Shown here: positions 1-6,725 of the stretch, piece after piece | How the letters are laid out: each line of letters starts with the position of its first letter | Numbering within the stretch: the first letter of the stretch is position 1 | Origin: an uncultured Bacteroidia bacterium | Lineage (GTDB): Bacteria; Bacteroidota; Bacteroidia; Bacteroidales; UBA932 | Length of the DNA stretch: 7,853 nt | Assembly (NCBI GenBank): GCA_902797895.1 | Contig: CADBUS010000158.1 | Location: 1 to 7,853 of the forward strand | Direction of reading: 5' to 3' | The notes under the pieces: model-generated | Told to the model about the DNA's origin: nothing | The model's database searches: none | The model's input: the letters and a program-made list of their open reading frames with translations, nothing else | Translations under genes and position numbers: made by a program

Positions 1-1125
1 GATAGTTATAGCGATATTCAAAAAACATTGCGTTCTCTGCTCAAAGAGTTTGATATAGTTATTACAACAGGAGGGCTTGGGCCTACAAAAGATGATATAA
101 CAAAAAAGGCTCTCTCTGCACTCTTCAAAAGTAAGAAGATGGTATGCAACAGAGCGCAGATGCAGATAAATAAGCGAATACTCTCTGCAAGAGGAATCCA
201 GATGCTTGACCTGAATCTGCAACAGGCATACGTGCCTGATAATTGCGTTGTTATACCAAACAAACTTGGCACCGCCCCTATTATGCAATTCAGCTATAGC
301 AATGAAAAGCTACTCTTTGCAATGCCCGGTGTTCCTTTTGAAACCAAGGGGGCGTTGCCGGAGGTAATCTCCTCTATAAAAGAGCATTACAAGTTAGACA
401 ACATATTCCACAAAACCATCTGCACCTTTGGTATTCCGGAGTCTGTTTTAGCAAAGCAGATTGAGGAGTGGGAGAATACCCTGCCTGCAAACCTCCATCT
501 TGCCTATCTGCCCAATCCCGTTCTTGGGGTAAGATTAAGGCTATCTATCTATGGCACAGATAAAAAGGAGGGAGAGAGGCTTCTTGCAAAATACTCCGCA
601 AGCCTGAAGAAGATTTTAGGAGATGCTGTATATGGCTCAGGCACAGACTCTCCGCAAATTGTCATAGGCCGTCTGCTTCTGAAAAAAGGGGCTACTCTCT
701 CTTGTGCAGAATCCTGCACAGGGGGATATGTGGCACACCTTATTACCTCCATACCGGGGAGCAGCAGATACTTTAGCGGAGGGGTTGTAAGCTATAGTAA
801 TGAGGTTAAAATAAGGAGTTTGAGAGTAGATAAGAGGGTTATTGCAAAGTATGGCGCAGTAAGCAGCCAATGCGTTGAGCAGATGGCCAAAGGGGCAAGA
901 GAGGCTCTGAAAACAACCTACTCAATAGCTACAAGCGGAATAGCCGGTCCGGATGGAGGAACTGCCGATAAACCTGTTGGTACTGTGTGGATTGCAGCTT
1001 GCGGCCCAAAGGGAACACAAACCACAAAAATGGTATCCTCAAGCAGCCGCCAGATAAATATAGAACGCTATGCTGCCGCTGCTATTGATTTTTTGCGCAG
1101 ATGTATCGAGAAGGAATTAGTTTAG
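1..1125 (+). CDS. cinA: CinA family protein, 5'-truncated by the window edge (MoCF-like domain plus nicotinamide-nucleotide amidase domain)
   Basis: The frame is open from base 1, so the gene begins outside the window; 374 residues are visible and about 40 N-terminal residues are probably missing compared with the usual 410-420. The TTG at 28 is internal, not the start. The first visible part is the MoaB/Mog-like (MoCF) domain, with TTGGLGPTKDD at visible residues 22-32 and the AMPGVPFE segment near 107-114. The C-terminal part is the PncC-type domain: AESCTGG at 236-242, then PGSS at 252-255, and TSGIAGPDGG at about 311-320. Family knowledge: the C-terminal domain deamidates nicotinamide mononucleotide to nicotinate mononucleotide in pyridine nucleotide recycling, and the N-terminal domain has ADP-ribose pyrophosphatase activity in some homologues. 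It is cytoplasmic. No terminator follows it; the next gene starts 36 bp on in the same direction, so co-transcription is possible. Confidence 0.95.
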   Translation, partial: DSYSDIQKTLRSLLKEFDIVITTGGLGPTKDDITKKALSALFKSKKMVCNRAQMQINKRILSARGIQMLDLNLQQAYVPDNCVVIPNKLGTAPIMQFSYSNEKLLFAMPGVPFETKGALPEVISSIKEHYKLDNIFHKTICTFGIPESVLAKQIEEWENTLPANLHLAYLPNPVLGVRLRLSIYGTDKKEGERLLAKYSASLKKILGDAVYGSGTDSPQIVIGRLLLKKGATLSCAESCTGGYVAHLITSIPGSSRYFSGGVVSYSNEVKIRSLRVDKRVIAKYGAVSSQCVEQMAKGAREALKTTYSIATSGIAGPDGGTADKPVGTVWIAACGPKGTQTTKMVSSSSRQINIERYAAAAIDFLRRCIEKELV

Positions 1126-1161
1126 AGTATAACAATTTGAATATAAATAAGTTAAACAGAT

Positions 1162-2502
1162 ATGAATATGGCACATAAGAGAGGTAAATTGAGTAAGCTG
1201 ATAATGGGAGTTACAAAAGCTACAGCAGCCATATTACTAACAACTACTGTTATGATTTCTTGCAAAAGCGAAAAAGAGAAAGAGCCAATAGCAAAGGCTA
1301 TGGAGCAGATAGATAGCTTGTTTACAGAGAGATACAAGCCATTGGATACTCTATTTGCCGAACCTGGCGGAGCGGTTTTGATTATGAAGAAAGATTCTGT
1401 ACTCTTTGACAAAGGGTATGGCCACTATGATATTGCACGCCGCTATAAGATAGATGGAAACACATCTTTCAATATAGCCTCTTGCTCAAAGCAGTTTACA
1501 GCTGCCGCCATTCTGCTTATGGATGACGAGGGGCAGTTGGATATAAATAAAAGTATCTATGATATTTCACCTGCAATACTCCCCTATCTGCCGGCTAAAA
1601 AAGAGCCTTTCACAAAAATAACTCCGGCTCATCTAATGTCTCACTCTTCCGGAATTGCTGATTTAAGGCCGCGCACAGATATGAACTTTATGCTCTACTG
1701 CACAGATATGCAGTCTATAGAGTACATAAAAAAACTTGAACAGCTTAATTTTGAGCCTGGTACAGAGTACGAGTACATAAACCCCACCTATCAGCTGCTC
1801 TACCTTGTTATAGAGAAGCTAAGCGGCAAGAGCTTTGATGAGTATATGAAGGAGAGAATTTTTACCCCTGCAAGAATGTTTTCAACCCACTACTTTTCCG
1901 CTAACGGAGAGTATGCAATACCGAATATGGCGCACGGCTACATATTAGATACTCCTGAAGATGAAAAAGCATCTACAGATTCAGACAAGCCGCAGGGGGC
2001 TGCAAGTGTAACTGCCATAACAAAAGCAGCGCAAAACTCTGATAAAGCAGCAAATAGCTCAAAGGGCCCAACTCCTAAATTCAAGGAGTGCGACTATGGA
2101 GAGGAGACCTTTTTTGCCACAAAGGCAGACGGAGGCATATACTGCTCAACCCGCCAGTATGCAAATTGGATTAAGGCTTTAAGAGATAACAAGGTAATAA
2201 CACAAAGGCAAAAAGATAAGGCTTGGTCATTTATCAACAAGGTGAGTGGCAGCAAGTTCAGCAACTATCAGAATAGAGAGAACACATACTACGGCTTGGG
2301 ATGGTTTTTAGAACTGCAAGAGGGTTATCCTCTAAAGGTTTATCACACAGGAGATAATGGAGGTTTCCAAATTTATGGCGGCTATTTTCCATCTGCAGAT
2401 GTGGCTGTTATAGTATTTGAAAACCGCAACGATAAAGACCGTTGGAGTATGGTTCAGCAGATAGATAAAATCCTCCAACAAGCTAATCTGTTGGAGGATT
2501 AA
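1162..2502 (+). CDS. Lipoprotein-like serine hydrolase, beta-lactamase/class C PBP fold
   Basis: The 446-residue product has a basic N-terminus and a hydrophobic stretch (about residues 13-32) ending in MISC. Cys34 is therefore a probable lipidation site, although this is not a textbook lipobox. The active-site motifs of the serine beta-lactamase/D-Ala-D-Ala carboxypeptidase/esterase superfamily are all present: SCSK (Ser107, Lys110) as SxxK, YIN (Tyr205, Asn207) as YxN, and HTG (His395, Gly397) in place of KTG. The HTG form is common among class C-like esterases and peptidases, so true beta-lactamase activity is not implied; the substrate is unknown. Residues about 263-305 form a Ser/Ala/Lys/Asp-rich low-complexity insert between YxN and HTG. 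Expected location is the periplasm or outer envelope, membrane-anchored. ATG at 1162 is used; ATG at 1168 is an equally possible start and would keep the signal. No Shine-Dalgarno is visible, only AT-rich sequence. The last codons form a hairpin (see 2465-2500). Confidence 0.9.
   Translation: MNMAHKRGKLSKLIMGVTKATAAILLTTTVMISCKSEKEKEPIAKAMEQIDSLFTERYKPLDTLFAEPGGAVLIMKKDSVLFDKGYGHYDIARRYKIDGNTSFNIASCSKQFTAAAILLMDDEGQLDINKSIYDISPAILPYLPAKKEPFTKITPAHLMSHSSGIADLRPRTDMNFMLYCTDMQSIEYIKKLEQLNFEPGTEYEYINPTYQLLYLVIEKLSGKSFDEYMKERIFTPARMFSTHYFSANGEYAIPNMAHGYILDTPEDEKASTDSDKPQGAASVTAITKAAQNSDKAANSSKGPTPKFKECDYGEETFFATKADGGIYCSTRQYANWIKALRDNKVITQRQKDKAWSFINKVSGSKFSNYQNRENTYYGLGWFLELQEGYPLKVYHTGDNGGFQIYGGYFPSADVAVIVFENRNDKDRWSMVQQIDKILQQANLLED
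2465..2500 (-). terminator. Probable intrinsic terminator of the dipeptidase gene, lying in the 3' end of the serine hydrolase gene
   Basis: Bases 2469-2480 (AATCCTCCAACA) and 2489-2500 (TGTTGGAGGATT) are perfect inverted repeats: a 12-bp stem with an 8-nt loop. Read on the minus strand the stem runs into TTTTATCTAT, a modest U-tract, about 50 nt beyond the dipeptidase stop codon. Read on the plus strand it is followed by AAACCCC, so it would terminate poorly in that direction. The right arm overlaps the first base of the hydrolase stop codon. Confidence 0.6.
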
Positions 2503-2503
2503 A

Positions 2504-2536
2504 CCCCGTCATTCTGAGCGTAGCGAAGAATCTTAG
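2504..2536. repeat. Short intergenic element of the CATTCTGAGC...GCGAAGAATC type
   Basis: The gap between the two convergent genes is almost filled by a GC-richer segment containing CATTCTGAGCG (2510-2520) followed by TAGCGAAGAATCTTA. ATTCT and AGAAT form the outer arms of an imperfect palindrome with a GC/GC core. From memory, very similar GTCATTCTGAGC-(N)-GCGAAGAATCT strings recur between genes in many bacterial genomes. Only one copy is visible here, so repeat status within this genome is unproven. Confidence 0.5.
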
Positions 2537-2550
2537 AAAGATAATGAGAG

Positions 2551-3675
2551 CTAAATTGCCATATTCTCCACTTGAGAAAAAACCCTCATAAAGTTCTCTC
2601 CGAGTACCTTTTTAATATCGCTATCTGAATAACCACGCAGGCGTAACTCTTTGGTTATCACCTCAAATTTGCTTATATCTTCCAGCCCTTTAGGCGGCAT
2701 TTCTATACCATCGTAATCTGAGCCGAGCCCCACATAATCAATCCCCACCAAATCTATAACGTGCTCAATATGATCTACCAACAGTTTATATGACGGAGAT
2801 GGGAAATTCTTCTTTATGTAAGCCTCCCTCATCTTAAGCTCCGCAATCTCTTTCTTTCCCTTTTTACCGCTTCTCCAATATGCCTTCATTGCTGAATCGT
2901 AGGCATCTGCAGCATCAAAATAGTCCGGACGGCCATATTGATCGCTTAAAAAAGCCGGATAAAAGTTTATCTGTATCACTCCGGAAGCCTTTGCCAGCTC
3001 TTTTATCATTTTGTCTGTCATATTTCTTGGATGCTTGCAAAGTGCTCTGCAACAAGAGTGTGTGGCAACAACAGGAGCTTTGGAGTATTTAAGGCAGTCG
3101 TAAAACGAGGCATCTGAAAGGTGGGATACATCTACAATCATACCCAAGTTATTCATCTGAGCAACAACCTTTTTCCCCATTGGAGAGAGGCCGTTCCATT
3201 GCGGCTGCTTTGGAGCGCAGGAATCGCAAAGCTGATTATGCGCTGAGTGGCAGAGGGTTATATACCTTACTCCCATTCTATAAAACTCATTCAAGAGAGA
3301 GAGATCGTTCTGAATGGGAGCTCCATTCTCCATACCGAGCATTATTGCTCCTCTGCCTCCTCTTTTAATCTCTCTTGCCTGACGCACAGAGTAGGCCATA
3401 GCAACTTTGTCTGAATGAGCGGCAACCATATCCTTAACCTCCCCTATCAGCCTTACTGCCTGAACAGTAGCCTGGTCTGGAGTAAGACGGGTGCGAGTAA
3501 AAATTGCATAAAAGCAGAGATCTACTCCCCCCTCCTTCATTCTTATAAAATCGTTGTGTCCCTCGTTGCTTCTTATCCCCAAATCTGCGTGTTCTTCATC
3601 TATACGCAATGGAGTATCGCAATGAGTATCTACCACAAAAGCCTCTGTATGAAGCTGATGAACACTTTTTGCCAT
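2551..3675 (-). CDS. Membrane-dipeptidase-family zinc dipeptidase (peptidase family M19)
   Basis: The 374-residue protein has the complete ligand set of the binuclear zinc M19 (renal dipeptidase-like) family: HCD at His18/Asp20, GMENG with the bridging Glu116, VSH with His185, ATHS with His206 followed by HPRN at 215-218, and GSDYDG with Asp320. Length fits the bacterial family. Known chemistry: hydrolysis of dipeptides, often including those with a C-terminal D-residue. The N-terminus (MAKSVHQLHTEAFVVDTHCD) leads straight into the first catalytic strand, with no signal peptide or lipobox, so it should be cytoplasmic, unlike many secreted homologues. The start at 3675 leaves only 11 nt to the T-run of the upstream terminator. 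No Shine-Dalgarno is visible. It follows pruA on the same strand with 75 bp between coding regions, suggesting a link between peptide breakdown and proline/glutamate catabolism (inference). Confidence 0.93.
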   Translation of the reverse strand: MAKSVHQLHTEAFVVDTHCDTPLRIDEEHADLGIRSNEGHNDFIRMKEGGVDLCFYAIFTRTRLTPDQATVQAVRLIGEVKDMVAAHSDKVAMAYSVRQAREIKRGGRGAIMLGMENGAPIQNDLSLLNEFYRMGVRYITLCHSAHNQLCDSCAPKQPQWNGLSPMGKKVVAQMNNLGMIVDVSHLSDASFYDCLKYSKAPVVATHSCCRALCKHPRNMTDKMIKELAKASGVIQINFYPAFLSDQYGRPDYFDAADAYDSAMKAYWRSGKKGKKEIAELKMREAYIKKNFPSPSYKLLVDHIEHVIDLVGIDYVGLGSDYDGIEMPPKGLEDISKFEVITKELRLRGYSDSDIKKVLGENFMRVFSQVENMAI

Positions 3676-3686
3676 ATTTCTTAATC

Positions 3687-3735
3687 AAAAAAAACAAGGG
3701 AGCCACCGCAGCAAAAAACCGAGGCAACTCCCTTG
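3687..3735 (-). terminator. Intrinsic terminator downstream of pruA
   Basis: CAAGGGAG (3695-3702) pairs with CTCCCTTG (3728-3735). On the minus-strand transcript the stem extends by five further pairs (3703-3707 with 3723-3727), three of them G-U, to 13 bp; on the plus-strand transcript those three are mismatches. It ends in eight Ts on the minus strand (3687-3694). The geometry therefore favours stopping transcription that comes from pruA. Confidence 0.85.
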
Positions 3736-3750
3736 AAAGATTAACCTAAC

Positions 3751-5379
3751 TTATTTCTTCATATATGAATATTTCCAGGTAGTTGGAGATACCAGAGTCT
3801 CCTTTATAGCCCTGGTTGTAACCCATCTCATAAGATTGAATGAGCTACCGGCCTTATCGTTTGTTCCTGAGGCTCTTGAGCCACCGAATGGCTGCAAGCC
3901 CACAACTGCTCCGGTTGGCTTGTCATTGATATAGAAGTTACCTGCACTATATCTGAGCTCATCGCAAATCTTATCGCAAGCCAATCTATCTTGGCCAAAT
4001 ACAGAGCCTGTAAGGCCGTATGGAGAGGTTGTTTTGCAATACTCCAAAGCCTGCTCAATCTTCTTATCCTCATATACATATACTGTGAGAACAGGGCCGA
4101 ACAGCTCCTCCTCCATTGTTCTGAAATGAGGATCTTTTGCAACAATAACGGTAGGCTGTATAAAATAGCCAATCTTTTTATCGTATGTTCCGCCAACTAC
4201 AATCTCTGCATCCTTAGACTTTTTAGCGTATGCTATAGCTGCAGAGATAGTATCAAATGAAGCCTCGTCTATTACGGCATTTACAAAGTTCTCCGGATCC
4301 ATTACATCTCCCACCTTAGCCTTTGTGCATCTCTCCTTTATACCTTTCAATACTTTAGGCCATAGCGACTTAGGACAATACATACGGCTGGCGGCAGAAC
4401 ATTTCTGGCCTGCAAACTCAAATGCTCCGCAGAAGGCCGCATTTGCAACTGCCTCAGAATCTGCACTCGGATGAACAAATATAAAGTCCTTTCCTCCGGT
4501 CTCACCAACAAGGCGAGGGAATGTCTTGTACTTATCTATATTCATACCTACGCTCTTCCAAAGGCCGTAGAATGTTGAGCTTGAACCTGTAAAGTGAATT
4601 CCGCCCAAATCCGGAGAGGCCAATGCCACCTTACCTATAACAGCACCAGGCCCAGGTACAAAGTTGATTACTCCGTCAGGCAAACCGGCCTCCATAAATA
4701 CCTTCATAAGATAGTAGTTGGAGAGCAGAGAGGTTGTAGATGGCTTCCAAACGGTTGTGTTGCCCATTAGCACCGGAGTCATATTCAGATTGGATGCTAT
4801 TGAGGTGAAGTTGAACGGAGTAACCGCAAGCACAAAACCCTCCAATGGCCTATACTCCATAGAGTTAAGCTGCCCTGGAGCACACTTTGGCTGCATTGCG
4901 TATATCTCAGAAGCAAAATATGCGTTATATCTTAAAAAGTCTATCAACTCACAAGCGGAATCAATTTCAGCCTGGTAGATATTCTTACTCTGTCCCAACA
5001 TACAAGAGGCATTTATAAGAGCCCTGTATTTACCTGCAACAAGATCGGCTGCCTTCAAAAGTATGGCAGCACGAGTACGCCAAGGGGTTTCTCCCCACTC
5101 TTTGTGCGCCTTCATTGCTGCTGCAACTGCCATCTTAACCTCCTTCTCGCCAGCCTTATGATAGGTTGCAAGAATGTGTTTGTGGTTATGAGGCTCTACT
5201 ACCTTGCCGGTGTTGCCTGTTCTAATCTCCTTACCACCAATAATTAGCGGAATCTCTACAACAATTTTGCGTTGTCTTTTAAGTTCTGCATCAATAGCGA
5301 TACGCTCCGGAGAACCTGGTAAATAGCTTTTTACAGGCTCATTGGCCGGATTCGGAAAACTGAAAATTGAATTGTTCAT
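3751..5379 (-). CDS. pruA: L-glutamate gamma-semialdehyde dehydrogenase (1-pyrroline-5-carboxylate dehydrogenase)
   Basis: This NAD-dependent aldehyde dehydrogenase oxidises glutamate gamma-semialdehyde (from 1-pyrroline-5-carboxylate) to glutamate, the second step of proline degradation; it acts in the cytosol. With the start chosen here it has 542 residues, as expected for the stand-alone long P5CDH family. The N-terminal FSFPNPANEPVKSYLPGSPER is typical of that family. Visible motifs are TPFNF (187-191) and WKPS (211-214) for NAD binding, FTGSSSTF (263-270), GETGGKD with general base Glu293, FAGQKCSAASR with nucleophile Cys327, and EELFGPV near 424-430. The frame stays open upstream to an ATG at 5451, but that would add 24 AT-coded residues and lies upstream of a good promoter (5418-5452), so ATG at 5379 is preferred. 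No proline dehydrogenase domain is fused to it and none is encoded in the window. Confidence 0.95.
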   Translation of the reverse strand: MNNSIFSFPNPANEPVKSYLPGSPERIAIDAELKRQRKIVVEIPLIIGGKEIRTGNTGKVVEPHNHKHILATYHKAGEKEVKMAVAAAMKAHKEWGETPWRTRAAILLKAADLVAGKYRALINASCMLGQSKNIYQAEIDSACELIDFLRYNAYFASEIYAMQPKCAPGQLNSMEYRPLEGFVLAVTPFNFTSIASNLNMTPVLMGNTTVWKPSTTSLLSNYYLMKVFMEAGLPDGVINFVPGPGAVIGKVALASPDLGGIHFTGSSSTFYGLWKSVGMNIDKYKTFPRLVGETGGKDFIFVHPSADSEAVANAAFCGAFEFAGQKCSAASRMYCPKSLWPKVLKGIKERCTKAKVGDVMDPENFVNAVIDEASFDTISAAIAYAKKSKDAEIVVGGTYDKKIGYFIQPTVIVAKDPHFRTMEEELFGPVLTVYVYEDKKIEQALEYCKTTSPYGLTGSVFGQDRLACDKICDELRYSAGNFYINDKPTGAVVGLQPFGGSRASGTNDKAGSSFNLMRWVTTRAIKETLVSPTTWKYSYMKK

Positions 5380-5402
5380 AGTTGTTATAATAATTTTATT
5401 TT

Positions 5403-5431
5403 TTTGCAGAATTCTCACAAATTTACTTTTT
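5403..5431 (+). promoter_or_regulatory. Weak candidate promoter for the sigma factor gene, overlapping the pruA promoter
   Basis: TTTG at 5403-5406 and TACTTTTT at 5424-5431 (7 of 8 matches to TAnnTTTG, the final G being T) are 17 nt apart on the plus strand. The box overlaps the pruA -7 box by two bases on the opposite strand. The AT-richness of the region makes chance matches likely. If the sigma factor is autoregulated, a different ECF-specific promoter may be used instead. Confidence 0.3.
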
Positions 5432-5452
5432 TTATCATCAAAATGCAACAAA
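5418..5452 (-). promoter_or_regulatory. Bacteroidota-type promoter for pruA
   Basis: On the minus strand a perfect TAnnTTTG -7 box (TAAATTTG, 5425 to 5418) is preceded after 23 nt by TTTG (5452 to 5449), the -33 element. The spacing lies at the long end of the 17-23 nt described for this phylum. Transcription would start near 5411, giving about 30 nt of AT-rich leader before the ATG at 5379. This also rules against the upstream ATG at 5451. Confidence 0.65.
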
Positions 5453-5479
5453 CGCTATAGTGAATCGTCTTAAAGGTGA

Positions 5480-6034
5480 ATGGAAGATTTGGCAAAACAT
5501 ATAGAGCAGGTCTATAACTCATATTCTAAAAAGCTCTATTTTACAGCTTTGAGGATTTTGGGCAATAGTCAGGAGGCGGAAGATGCAATGCAGGAGACTG
5601 TTCTTAAATACTACACCCTGCTTAAAGCGGATAGTGATGATTTGCAAGATAATCTCCACAGCAATAGTATAGAGAACTTAGGGGCTTGGCTCACAAGTGT
5701 GTGCGTTAGAAAGGCTTTAGATATGGTACGCAGCAAAAATCGCAAGAGAGAGAGAGAGATTGAGCAGCGGCAAGAGATTGAAGAGCAGATGGAGGGAGGT
5801 CAAAGTTATGGGAGCGTTGAGCAGTTAGAGAGTAGTGATGAGCAGTTGATGGTGCAGAAGATAAAAAGAGCCCTGCCCCTTCTTAAAGAAAAATATAGAG
5901 TGGTCTTGAGCCTTAAGTTATTTGAAGGCTATGACTATGAAGAGATTGCAGATATTACAAAGAGCAATGAAGGCTCTGTTAGAAGCAGATTTATGAGGGG
6001 AAAGGAGAAACTTGTAGAACTTTTGAAAAGATAA
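5480..6034 (+). CDS. ECF-type RNA polymerase sigma factor (sigma-70 family)
   Basis: The 184-residue protein has the two-domain ECF layout. Region 2 spans about residues 5-85, with LYFTALRILGNSQEAEDAMQ as the 2.1-2.2 signature and W70/VRKALDMV before 2.4. Region 4 spans about 128-182, with YRVVLSLKLFEGYDYEEIA and SVRSRFMRGKEKL as the helix-turn-helix. There is no sigma region 1.1 or 3. The linker (about 86-122) is unusually charged, first basic and then rich in Glu/Gln, and is partly encoded by an (AG)7 dinucleotide run at 5745-5758. It directs core polymerase to a small regulon, probably including its own operon (family knowledge plus inference). Only 3 nt separate it from the next gene, a membrane protein that is its likely regulator. 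It is divergent from pruA with 100 bp between starts. AAGG ends 3 nt before the ATG, closer than a normal Shine-Dalgarno. Confidence 0.92.
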   Translation: MEDLAKHIEQVYNSYSKKLYFTALRILGNSQEAEDAMQETVLKYYTLLKADSDDLQDNLHSNSIENLGAWLTSVCVRKALDMVRSKNRKREREIEQRQEIEEQMEGGQSYGSVEQLESSDEQLMVQKIKRALPLLKEKYRVVLSLKLFEGYDYEEIADITKSNEGSVRSRFMRGKEKLVELLKR

Positions 6035-6037
6035 GCT

Positions 6038-6634
6038 ATGGAAAAGAGAGCAAACCACAGGTATGAGAGTGAAAACCTTGAAAAGATTATTGCAAATAAT
6101 CTTGAGAGCTTTAGCAAAGGAGAGTTGCCTAAGGGGCATAAGGAGCGTTTTATGAGTAAGTTGGAGGCTTTGGAGAGTAAAGGGGCGGCTGCAGAAAGAG
6201 TTGAGGGGAGAGGATTGTGGCAAAGGTTAAAAGTATGGGGTAGCCAAATGATGAATAATCCGGCATACGGCAGAAAGAGCTACTGGATTATTACCCCTGC
6301 CCTATGCGCTCTTGCAGCCCTACTGTTGGTTTACAATCTATACCTTAAACCGAATGCTGTTTTGGATATGGAGAGGCAATATATAGATGAGGTTCAGACA
6401 TTTGGACATCAGTTAATGAGCAAAGAAGAGAGTTTTGGAGAGGGTAATGAGGCCGATTTGCTCTACTCTATCTCCTCAATAATGGAAGAGGGCTCAACCC
6501 CTCTTACGCTACAACTGCCAGAGAATCTCTCAAAGAAGGAGCAGCAAAGAATTATAAAAGAGTACTACAATCAGAAGATGGAAGGGCTCAAAAAGATAGA
6601 GATATTTTTAGCTCAAAACTCAAATGATGAGTAG
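6038..6634 (+). CDS. Single-pass membrane protein, candidate anti-sigma factor
   Basis: No confident family assignment is made. The 198-residue product has a cytoplasmic-looking charged N-terminal part (1-80), one clear membrane helix at about 82-103 (WIITPALCALAALLLVYN core), and an acidic, mainly helical-looking C-terminal part (104-198) predicted outside the cytoplasm. It has no signal peptide. The segment ELPKGHKERFMSKLEAL (29-45) resembles a short LP-GH-ERF-KL motif that I recall from membrane proteins beside ECF sigma genes in Bacteroidota. The zinc anti-sigma HxxxCxxC motif is absent; the only cysteine, Cys90, is in the membrane helix. The start is 3 nt after the sigma stop codon, implying tight co-expression. 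Size, topology and position fit an anti-sigma factor that binds the sigma with its N-terminus and senses the envelope with its C-terminus. This role is inferred. Confidence 0.75.
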   Translation: MEKRANHRYESENLEKIIANNLESFSKGELPKGHKERFMSKLEALESKGAAAERVEGRGLWQRLKVWGSQMMNNPAYGRKSYWIITPALCALAALLLVYNLYLKPNAVLDMERQYIDEVQTFGHQLMSKEESFGEGNEADLLYSISSIMEEGSTPLTLQLPENLSKKEQQRIIKEYYNQKMEGLKKIEIFLAQNSNDE

Positions 6635-6713
6635 TTACACAAAAGTAGTAAAGAAGATACAGCGCTGAATAACATATAAATAAGAGAACTATCAAAAACA
6701 ATTAGAAATTTTT

Positions 6714-6719
6714 AAGGAG
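6714..6719 (+). promoter_or_regulatory. Canonical Shine-Dalgarno of the GIN-domain gene
   Basis: AAGGAG lies 6 nt before the ATG at 6726, a textbook ribosome binding site. The other starts in this window lack one, as is usual for Bacteroidota. It fixes the start codon. The rest of the 91-bp gap (6635-6725) shows no terminator and no TAnnTTTG box, so the gene is probably transcribed with the two before it. Confidence 0.6.
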
Positions 6720-6725
6720 AGTGAT

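Noticed and set aside
28..30. TTG as the start codon of cinA
   Set aside because: The frame is open to base 1 and the residues before it continue the MoCF domain; the true start is outside the window.
1126..1161. Promoter for the serine hydrolase in the short gap after cinA
   Set aside because: ACAATTTG resembles TAnnTTTG only partly and no TTTG lies at a proper distance; co-transcription with cinA or a promoter inside cinA is as likely.
1162..2502. Beta-lactamase resistance gene
   Set aside because: The SxxK/YxN/HTG set is shared with many esterases and peptidases; nothing shows beta-lactam hydrolysis.
3828..4196. 122-codon minus-strand frame within pruA
   Set aside because: It is out of frame with a complete, motif-bearing pruA on the same strand and has no independent support.
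5380..5451. Longer pruA starting at the upstream ATG (5451)
   Set aside because: The extra 24 residues are AT-coded and do not resemble the family N-terminus, and a good promoter lies downstream of that ATG.
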